From Isoetes taiwanensis (taxonomy: Eukaryota; Streptophyta; Lycopodiopsida; Isoetales; Isoetaceae), in assembly GCA_021234155.1 (NCBI GenBank), contig JAJEKV010000014.1:5907563-5971562 (forward strand): a stretch of 64,000 nt of DNA. The letters run 5' to 3'. Position numbers and translations under genes: made by a program. The notes beneath the pieces were generated by a model, which made no database searches, was not told where the DNA came from, and saw only the letters and a list, made by a program, of their open reading frames with translations. The first letter of the stretch is position 1. The number at the start of each line of letters is the position of its first letter. Below, one piece after another: positions 23,791-33,080 of this stretch.

Positions 23791-24520
23791 CTCTGATTAT
23801 TTTGCGAATTTTTTATAGTGTTGGGCTAGCAAGGAAATTGCAATTTCTGAGTTTCACTAAGGTATTAGTTCTGTCATTTTGCATTTTGCATTTTGCTTTT
23901 TGAAAAGGCAGTTGAAGCCCATATCTACATGCTTTTCAATACCTGCATGTATTCACTGGTTAAAAGTCTTCCTCATGCTTTCTCATGTGGGGATGTCTTC
24001 ATTGATTAAAGTCTGCCATCATATTCCTCTTTTTATGGTATCATTTCAGGGAATTGGCATGTCCCAAATTAAGCCAGTTCTTTCTAAAGTGCTACAGACA
24101 TGAATTGAAAGCATTATTCGAAAATAGGAGCCTCACTGCCTACCAGAAAGGCCGCAATTCTATCTTTCCTCTCATTCTTGAAATGTGTTAGTCCACAACT
24201 CTTTTACTCATTCATTTTAGCACCAAATCATATGTGCGGGTTTGTTTTCTTAGAAAATGCCTTTACTTATGTCAAGTCTAGGTTTTCAAAGACATTGGAA
24301 TGCCTGCAAATTTAGAAAGTGAAGCCAAAATATACATGGTTTTGCAGTGGAGTCATGGGTCTTTTTTGTTTGTAGGCTGGCTACATGGGATAATCACTAC
24401 AATCATTTCTGCGTGTTTTCGTAGACCAACACAGACTGAATTGCTTATTGATAAGATTGCAGAAGTTTTAGATTATACTTTAAAGGCAAGAATGGCATAA
24501 AGCCATTGATTAATGTGCTT
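23791..24520 (+). other. Exon-like segments of an unrecognised gene
   Basis: After an acceptor-like TTTCAG near 24050, one frame is open for about 46 codons and includes the phrases YRHELKALFENRSLTAY and GRNSIFPLILEMC, ending in TAG. A second run near 24280-24500 contains VFKDIGMPANLESEA and, in another frame, PTQTELLIDKIAEVLDYTLK followed by ARMA and TAA. These look like real coding sequence with lost or unresolved splice sites. I do not recognise the family. A relic or a sparsely exonic gene are both possible. Confidence 0.35.
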
Positions 24521-24649
24521 CCATTGCGTGCCTACAAAACAATGTGAACCAATAATGATTTTTCTTGCTGGCTAAATATAATCAATAACAATAAACAACA
24601 AGCTACAACGTGTTGTCAAAGTGTTTAGGAATGCAAGCTATAGTGTACC

Positions 24650-24965
24650 TTAGGCAGCTGCAACACCCTCAAGTTCTGTTCTAGCAGCTGCAACACCCTC
24701 ATCTTCTGTTGTCCCAACCTCAATATCAGCATGCTCAATTTGCATCTCAGCCTCTTTCTCCAAATTATATATTATCTGCGACGAGGCCATGTTAGCTGCG
24801 GCAACATTTAGGCTATTATGAGACCCAATTTCATTTGTAGCAGCCTCACTTAAGACAAGATATTTTTTCAGAGTGTTTGCTGAGCGTACAGGCGGTACAA
24901 TCTTCTTGTGTCTACTCATTAGCTTCTTAACGCAAACGAAACTTTTATCACCTGCCTATACCCTT
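24650..24965 (-). CDS. Hypothetical exon, Ala/Glu-rich C-terminus
   Basis: An open frame starting MSRHKKIVPPVRSANTLKKY runs for 89 codons. It ends with a short internal repeat, two copies of EGVAAA separated by ARTEL. The frame is open a little further upstream to an acceptor-like CAG near 24965, so it could be the last exon of a gene. No domain is recognised. It might equally be chance. Confidence 0.25.
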
Positions 24966-26080
24966 GTTACGTTCACCTGTATTCAGCCAAAAGAAGCAAC
25001 CAACAATTAGGTGCAGACTCATTAAAGTGGACAACTAAATGAAAAAGTTAAATGGACAAGGAGTTAGAATCTCAAATATGGCTGTTACTATTTTATTTCC
25101 ATGAAAGCAGAGAATTAGAAAGATGCTGGAACACAATAGCTGCACAATTGATCTTCTTGGTTAAATGGATTGAATTGTTATCGGGCACATAGAACATTTA
25201 TTAAAATAAAGTAAGAAATAGGAAAGATATCGTTTATGACTAGGAAAAAAAATCCAAGTTGATGTTACTGTTAGCAGATTGTCTGGTTGGCTATGAGCAG
25301 TACCCCAGAAACATTGAAAGGGTAGGGCCCTTATTTATGGTATATTGCTAATGTATCTTGTACTTCTATTACCACGATGATGATGATGATGATGTATGAT
25401 TGCTAGATGCTAACATGTATGTACACTTCTGCTGTATAGGATTCCCATAGAGGACGTGGGACGAATGACACCTCCTTGTTCCTCACCCGGACACTTGGCC
25501 ATCCCAAGTGGTCCGAGTTAGACGGAGGGCCTTTCCATGGCGATGTAGTTGCCACGGGAGGGAAATTCCTCGTATTTATACGATGGGAGCATCATATAGA
25601 TTCTGGGAGCGTTTCAGAGCATGCTTTTGATAGATCACAATGATTGCACTGGGCCATGGTCTAACTCATTAGGTGGTTTGTTGTAGGGGACTTTGACTTA
25701 GGTTTAACTATCCCAACATAGTTAGTATGTGTGTTGGTCTAGTTAGGTATGAAGGTGTGAGTTATTATAGTTAAGTATGTTAAGTTCTTGGAGAAAGGAG
25801 GTCTCTTGTTTCCAAGGGCCATAACTTTTTCTAGGTAACTCGGATGGAGGCGATTTTGCACCAACGTGTCGGGAACGGTCCAATTAACCAACGACCACCG
25901 GTATCCGGCATTAAGACGACATCAAATAAGCGTGGGAGTATAGAGTGCGTGTCCGGCAAAACATCGTCTTAGAATTGCAAAAGAAATGCATGCTTTTCTC
26001 AACACGCACTCGTATAAAAATGCGTATTTCTGCCGCATAATTAGAAAAACAAAATGGAAAAAAATTTGAACTTTAAAAAA
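24966..26080. other. No recognised gene; short GAT microsatellite
   Basis: A (GAT)n run lies at about 25376-25396. The zone from 25440 is richer in GC than its surroundings. It could be an LTR or untranslated part of the gypsy element that follows, but no matching second copy occurs in the window. Confidence 0.35.
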
Positions 26081-26659
26081 AAGTGATTGTTGTTTTTTCT
26101 GTTCCCATCTCGCCTACTTGTGCTCGCTGCCCCGCCCATCCACCATAGCCGCCGGAGAAGAGCTCGCTTCCCCATAACCTCGTACTTGGTCGCCGCCATA
26201 GCCGCCATACCAACACCTCCTTTTGAACCTTTTCCTACACCAATGAACATGGCTCATACCTGGGGTTACGTTAGTTATTGTAACCTCAGTGTTCATCAGA
26301 TATTTGCTGAGCTCGGCAAGCAGTTTTCCGACGACTCCGACAAGGTTGAGCTTCTTTTAGTCGAGCTCGTTCAACGATTTGTCATCGGACATAGGGTCTT
26401 TTACCCTATTTTCCATTTGTCGGAGTGGAAATGCCCTAGGACAACCCTACACATTGGTAGAGCAGCATGACTAAGTCCTGATGTTGGTCAAGTTTTACCC
26501 CCCTCCGTGTGTGGAGGTTTCCGAAGATGAAGCCATCCGAAGAGGCCGAAAAATTATGGGACTCTCCCGAGGTGATGACGCACGAGATGCCACTATTGAA
26601 ACATGTCAAGCAGATAGTCAGCCTTCTGTCATATCCAGGTTGGCCAAGTAGACTGTAGA

Positions 26660-28000
26660 TCCTTTATCATCCTTATGGACACGAGTAGTATGCACAATTT
26701 TGCTTCACCTAGAATGGCAGAAGCCTTACAGCTTACTCCTTGATATCAAAGCCACGTCCAGTTATACTGGCTAGTGGGGTCGTGCACCATACTCAAGGTC
26801 CACGCATTAATTTGAATGTTCAATTACCAAAAGCACTCGTTGCTCTAGGGCCCGAGATTATGAATATTGGTCGGTATGATCTCATCGTGGGTACGGAATT
26901 CTTGGTTGCTGCAAAGGCAAACATTGATTATGAAAGGCGAGAATTGACCTTTAACATAGCTAATGGAGCTCGAGTAATCATAGCAGGTAAACCAGTTATT
27001 CCAATTATGCTCATTGCGTCAGTTGGATAAAGCCATCGAGAAGTATCAGGTTGTTTGTATTGTTAGACTTGCATCAGTAGAGGCCAAGTCTCAACAAGAA
27101 GAAGTTATTGACAGCTTGCCCACGGCAATAACAATCGTTCTTCGAGAATTCCACGACCTCTTTCCAGATGAGATTCATAGGTTGCCACCTTTCCGAGGCA
27201 TGGAATGTGAAATTACCTTAGAAATAGGTACTAAACAGAATGAGTACACCTGAATTGATAGAGCTTAAGAAGCAGTTGCAAGAGCTTTTCAAGTTGGAGT
27301 TCATTCGACCAAGTATGTCACACTTTGGTGCCCCTATTTTGTTTGTGAAGAAAAGGGATGATACCTTGAGGATGTGCATTAATTACAGGCAATTAAACAA
27401 GCACACGATTAAGAATCGGTATGCTCTACCGCATGCCGATGATTTGATGGATCAATTGCAAGGAGCTAAGTATTTCACAAAGATTGATCTTTGCCGAGGA
27501 TATTACCAAATAAGAATTCAGGAGGATGACATCTATAAATCCACTTTTCGGACATGTTATGGGCACTATGAGTTCACTGTTATGCCATTTGGGCTAACTA
27601 ATGCTCCTGCTACACTCATGAGGTTGATGAATGATGTCTTCCGCGAGTATCTTGATGACTTTGTCATCATTTTCTTTGATGACATCCTCATATGTAGCAA
27701 AACCTTAAAGGATCATGAGCATCATCTTTGGTTGGCGCTGCAGAAATTGAGACGCCATCAACTTTATGCTAAGTTCTCCAAATGTAGGTTTGCAACCACC
27801 AAGGTCGATTACTTGGAACACATTGTTTCTATTGAGGGAATAGCCACAGATCCAGCCAAGAAGATTGGCCGATCCCAACGAACGTGTCGGAGGTCCACAG
27901 TTTTTTAGAGTTGACCGTAAGTTTGTTAAGGACTTCGCTAAGCTTGCCGCACCTCTTATGGACCTTATTGGAGAGCAGTTGCCACTGCCAACAAAAACAC
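26660..28000 (+). pseudogene. Ty3/gypsy retrotransposon pol relic (protease and reverse transcriptase)
   Basis: Protease remnants begin near 26670 with ILMDTSSMHNFASPRMAEAL, matching the gypsy pattern D-S/T-G-S-xHNF with Gly changed to Ser, then RYDLIVGTEFL at about 26875. After a frameshift near 27020 comes the linker PDEIHRLPPFRGMECEI. The reverse transcriptase (about 27243-27880) is open and has [46 protein letters not shown] and FFDDILI, where the usual motif is Y-x-DD. Two further shifts near 27865-27910 precede KFVKDFAKLAAPLMDL. RNase H and integrase are absent; LINE sequence begins at about 28000. An open frame at 26087-26470 may be gag-derived but is not recognisable. The element is dead. 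Confidence 0.85.
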
Positions 28001-28004
28001 ACGA

Positions 28005-29426
28005 GAGCGATTTGGTGAGTGGATTAAGAAAGATATGCCTTCAACTATTTCTTCTGCTCGAGTCTCTGCTGCTATTGATATGATGGTTTAGAATAATAGG
28101 AAGGATATTGGTAGTTTGCTTAGTGAGCTTCAGGCAAAGGAGAGTCAACTTGATTTTGAATTGCCTCCTGTGGATGTCTTCTATCAAGCGGAGGTGTGTA
28201 GGGATACTTTAATGGCATCTGGCTATAATGTTGTGCGGATTGATCATGATTTACACAAGAGATGTATCAGTAACTTGATGTCATTTGGTGTGATGGGCCA
28301 TTATACCGGCGCATATCTGGATATTAGGAAGCTTGGTTACTGGTTGACAGACCATCTTCGCAGGATTGGTCTTCCCGCTTATCGCTCTTTGAAAATGCTT
28401 GAGAAAAACTTCTTTTTGGTAATGTTTGATGATGCTGCTATTGCTGATCAACTGGTGGCTTAAGGTGTTGATCCTATGTGGAGTGATTACGTGCTATACC
28501 AACCTTATTCTCCTGGCTTCTCACCGGGTATGAGTAATGCTTTAAAGATGCCTTGTTGGTTTTCTATTTTAAATCTTCCACTTGACCTTCTTGTGCCGAA
28601 CTTCCTTGTGAGTGTTGCTAATGGTCTGGGTACTCACTTGGCTCATTCTATAGTTGATGGTGCTAAGATTTGTGTTTCTCTTCCTTGTGGTCGAGCTCTG
28701 CCTAGTTCAGTTATCATCAATAGTGGCCCTATGTTCCTCAAATTTGATTTGCAACTACTGAATGGTCTTTAGCTTGCTGATTTGTTTCCCCAACTTGAAC
28801 TCTTTGCAAATTTTCGTGCTAAGCGGGATTGCCCTGCCAATGTTCCTATTTCCTCTTCGCCTCTCACTTCTGCTTCCTCCAGGGCTGCACCTCCTCAGTC
28901 CACATCCTTTAAAGATGCGATTGATAGGGATGTTGATATGCCCTCTGCCTCTAATATGCAGTCTGCACCAGTTTTTAGTGCTGATGCTAGAGCTAAGTTG
29001 CAAATGATTCAAAAGCAGCAGGAACCGCGTGAAAGAGCTACAGATAGCTGGACAAAAGTTAATTTGAAGAAAGCTGCCCGTAATAAATTTGCTCAATCTG
29101 CCTCTCAGGCGGCGCATCCTAGCGGAGATGGACATAGTAGTGCTCAACAGCAGGCCATCATTTCTTTTTTTGAGGCTGAGGTACTCCGTGGAAGGCCAGA
29201 GCAGAGAGGAGGCTCTCCCTTACCACAATCTGCACATAACATGGAGAGGGTGGAGCAGAGCGGAGGCTCCCCTCTGCCAATTGTTCTAGGATGCAATGGA
29301 AGGGTGGAACAGAGAGGAGGCTCCCCCTTGCCACTTACTCGCACACGGTGGGCAGACCTCTCAGATGTAGTTAATCTTTCTGAGGCCACTGAGATGGATG
29401 TGGAGCACCCTCAACTGCCCACATGA
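28005..29426 (+). pseudogene. LINE copy 1 ORF1 (DUF4283-like RNA-binding protein)
   Basis: One frame runs from about 28005 to TGA 29424-29426, about 470 codons, interrupted only by three stops (28089 TAG, 28461 TAA, 28770 TAG). The central part has FFLVMFDDAAIADQLV, then WFSILNLPLDLLVPNF, then GAKICVSLPCGRALPSSV, the pattern of DUF4283 proteins encoded by plant LINE ORF1s. The C-terminal part is low-complexity and carries three copies of a ~12-residue unit, RVEQRGGSPLP, at about 29197-29330. The stop overlaps the ORF2 start as ATGA. The protein would bind element RNA. Confidence 0.75.
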
Positions 29427-32283
29427 ATATTCTTTCTTGGAATGTTAGGGGAGTGGCTTCTTCCCCAAGCAAAAGGAGTAGGTTGTCCCTCTATCTATCT
29501 AAGTTCTCCATGGATCTATATTGTTTTCAGGAGCATAAAGTGCCGTACTGGTGATGTTCAAAAGCTGGCTAACATTTTGAGGCGTGAGTATAATAGCTGC
29601 TGAATTTCTTCAGTTGCAGAGAACTAATTTGTTGAATAGTGCAATCTCAGATCATAATGCACAATGGTTCTCTACTGGACAATCTCTCTGGCAAAGAGCT
29701 ACAAAAACTTACTTCAAGCTCAATACTAAACATTTGAAGGATAGTGAATTCATTGCAGGTTGTAGGAATGCGTGGTCTCATGAATTCACTCATAGTGGTG
29801 GCATGGCTGGTGGTATTGCTGCTCTCAGGGCTGTAAAATCCTTTGTAAAACAGTGGGGTCATGCACAGGTGGTCCAGACTAGAGGCCAATTAACCGGGTT
29901 ATATCCGAAGTTACAGAGATGCCGCGCTCTTGCCCCTTCTTCTGGTATTAGAGAGAAAATAATCTTGACAGAGATGAAAGCCATTGAGACGGCTCATGTG
30001 AATCAAGCCAGGATCAAGGCGAGATTGGAATGGTTTAGATCTGGTGATAGATGCTCTCACTTCTTTTTTCGGGCCGCTAAGAGAAGACATATGATGGCCT
30101 CTGTTAACTCCCTTATTTTGCCTGATAGTTTAGAGTGTTCTGATCCTGTTCAGTTGAAGCAGTATCTCCATGACCACTTTTTTTCATTTTTTTCCAAACA
30201 TCAGTTGCCCTTTCAAGAGGATATGCAATCTGCAGTCTTATCGAAGGTCCACCCCATTGTGTCAGCTGAGCAGCGTGCACACCTAGAATCAGAGATCACC
30301 ATCAATGACTTACATTCAGCTGCTTCTCTTTTAAAGAAAGACAAGTGCCCTGGTCTAGATGGTTTTCCAGTGGAATTTTTCCAAGAATATTGGGACTGGT
30401 TGGGTTGCGATCTTTGCAACGCTTGCTGTGAGTTTCGTAGGTTCAGAAGTTTGGATAAGATCCTCAATATTGGCTATATTTCTCTTATTCCCAAGTGTAA
30501 AGAACCAAAGGCAATATCTGATTGGCGGCCTATTACATTATTGTCTTCCGTATATAAAATATTTGCGAAGGCTGCATGATGTCTTGGCTGTATCAATCTC
30601 TCCTACCCAATCTGGATTCTTGCCAAGGAGGAGCATTTTAAACAATGTTGCTGCTGCTTATGAGGGTATGTATTGGGCCAGATTGAAAGATCATCGTATA
30701 GTCTATCTTAAGTTAGATTTTGCCAAGGCATATGACAGTGTGGATTGGGGATTTTTAAAAAAAATGCCTCTTAACATTGGGCTTTGGTCAGCAGTTTACC
30801 AATGATGTTATGAAGCTCCATATCTTGGCACAGTCTCTGTGTTGTTTGAGGGGGAACCCTCCACTATTTTTCGGTTGGGCGGGGTGTTCGCCAAGGTTGC
30901 CCATTGGCTCCACTTTTGTTCACAATAGTAGCTGAGGTCCTCTCACAACTCTTTGTTAAGGCCGTGCAGGACGGGATAGTGTAAGGGTTGAGTATGGAGA
31001 ATGGTTCACAGGAAATTTGTAATCTGTATGCTGATGATACGTTTCTCTTTCTTGTTGCGGATGTATACAATCTTCAGAATGCAAAGCTTCTTCTTGATAC
31101 GTTCTCTTTAGCATCTGGAGTTCTTGTTGGTTGGCCAAAGTGTTCTGCATTATGGACGCTTGATGGGATTGTGCCTTCTTGTTGATTTTCCTTGGAAGGT
31201 GCTTCCTCATGGGAAAGCTACTAAACTTCTTGGTATTCCTGTGGGCATTCATATTTCTACCTCCGATGCTTGGGATATTATCATAGAAGGGTTGCGAAAG
31301 CATTTGTTTTGGTGGAATACTGCTAAGCTCTCTCTGCCAGTACGAATAACTGTTGCTAAGCATGTTTTAAGTAATTCCCACGTCTATATGGCCTCTGTCC
31401 TTCTGGCTTCTCAGTCAAAATTTCAGTTGATTGTTACCATTGTAGTGCCCCTTGTTGGTGGATACCTGTGGAAAATAATCTTCCACTTTGTGCCTCAGTT
31501 CATCCATTAACTCAATGGCGCTGGAGGTTAGCAGAAATCTTGACAGTTGCGACATGGTATGATTCTAGCCAGTTAGAAACATAGCAAACCTTTCAAACAA
31601 AATTCTTATTGTCTCGATGGGATAGACCTATTTGGCAAAAGGTTGCTAGTACTCTGCCATTGGTTGCTCCAGAGGCTATTGAAGTGTGCATGTGGGTTTT
31701 CCACCAGAGTGTGCATGAGCATAGGCTTGTGAGCTCTATGTATAGGCTGCTGGTCAATGGTGATATCCTTCCGCCATCCACTAAGTGGTCCCTTCAGCTC
31801 TCACTTCCTAGTTGGAGACATATGTGGACTTGGGCTTGGGATAAACTACTCCATCCTAAGGTGGTTGTGCTTTGGTGGCAGATTCTTCATAGATGCCCTC
31901 ATGTGAATGTGCTTGTCCACAGATTTGATCCTCGAGTGTCAGCACTCTCCCCACTGTGCAAGCAAAGGGACGAGACCATTGAGCATTGTTTCCTTTTATG
32001 TGATCAGCTCCAGCCTGTTTGGTCTTGGCTGCTTTCTCTTTTTCATGTGACATTGATAAGTCAGCAAGTGCTTCTGGCTATTTATTCTGATACTTGGAAT
32101 AAGTTGCGGAGCCAAGCATTTCATTTAGCATCAGGATGGTTGTTGTGGTCCATCTGGAAGCGCAGAAGATTGTGTATCTTTCAGGGTTTGAATATTCCTC
32201 CTGCAGTTGTCCTCCAGGATGCACAAGCTAGAATCGTTAAGGCCTACCATTGTTCTTCCTTGCTCCTGCCAAGCGACAGTTGA
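29423..32283 (+). pseudogene. LINE copy 1 ORF2 (endonuclease/reverse transcriptase) relic
   Basis: It begins MNILSWNVRGVASSPSKRSR with a degraded QEHK endonuclease motif, then jumps at about 29588 to the SDHNAQ end of the domain, so the endonuclease core is missing. The reverse transcriptase follows with CPGLDGFPVEFF, SDWRPITLL, SGFLPRRSILNNVAAAYEG, KLDFAKAYDSVDWGFL and YADDTFLF, broken by shifts near 30575 and 30770. Another deletion lies near 31437. The C-terminal zinc-binding region (31609-32283) is intact, with HPKVVVLWWQILHRCPHVN, LCKQRDETIEHCFLLC and SIWKRRRLCIFQG. The copy cannot encode a working protein. Confidence 0.85.
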
Positions 32284-32443
32284 TATTTGAGTCCTATTTG
32301 AGTGTGTTGTCTTGTGCATAGGCTGGTGGTGGTTCTACTCAGTGTATCATGATTATCCTCTGAGATTTTATTCCCGCCTCTACATTTGTATCTGGCTTTT
32401 GGCTTGGAGTTTCAATAAAGTTTGTCGTTCTTCAAAAAAAAAA

Positions 32444-33080
32444 GGGTTCAAGTGGCAATCCTGCTCAGACTGGTCTAAACATGGGCTTCATGCACTATCT
32501 AAAGCCTATGTGTTATCTGAAGATGTTACTACCAGCCCCTGTGTATGCTCCTGAGCTACCTCGTGCATTGGAACATCCAGATCCACATGTGGCTATGTCT
32601 CAATTACCGCCTCAGTCTGTACCATAGTGTATGCTCGCAATACGTATGCAGGCGTGTGTAGGGGAGAACTAGTGAGTCGTACATATTCCTTCATCAAGTC
32701 TTCCAGTATTTCTAGAACTTGTACCCAGCTGTCCCTGGGAAGTTGCATTGAAATTCCTGTATCAGTGATCACAGACCAAGTGGGTCCATAAGGGGACTTG
32801 GCTCAGCTACTGGTGGAGGTGGCAGACATAGCTTAGTCTTCACTATCTTTCTTGTCATTTCATTGGATTTCCAAGTCCTGGCAACAGGGGTGTGAACTGG
32901 GGGTTTTAGGGAACTGATAATTGAGCTAGGAGATAAATCCAAACCTTTATTGAAAAAATTGATATGTGGAAAGGGGACTGACTTGGGGGAATAAACTAAA
33001 ACTGGGAAGAATAAACCTGGCGGGGAAAGTTGGTATGCAAGTTTGGGGAAATGAATGGGAAAAAGATGGTTTTTTCTACG
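32444..33080. other. No recognised feature
   Basis: A run of about 34 codons near 32520-32625 reads like coding sequence (MLLPAPVYAPELPRALEHP, then DPHVAMSQLPPQ) but has no recognised relative. The rest is unassigned. Confidence 0.3.

Larger units (their letters stand above)
28005..32443 (+). mobile_element. L1-clade LINE, copy 1 (decayed, internally deleted)
   Basis: This is a non-LTR retrotransposon with ORF1, ORF2, a polyadenylation-like AATAAA (32414-32419) and a poly-A tail (32434-32443) preceded by CGTTCTTC. Compared with copy 2 it lacks about 140 codons of the endonuclease and about 125 codons after the reverse transcriptase. It replaces the 3' part of the gypsy pol relic. No target-site duplication was found, so the 5' limit is approximate. 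Confidence 0.85.

Noticed and set aside
26087-26470. 127-codon plus-strand frame as an independent gene
   Set aside because: No domain was recognised. It starts in low-complexity sequence and lies directly before the gypsy protease relic, so gag-derived or untranslated origin is more likely.
28755-29389. Minus-strand open frames across LINE ORF1
   Set aside because: They are shadows of the ORF1 frame. The apparent GEPPLCSTLP repeats are the reverse reading of the RVEQRGGSPLP minisatellite.
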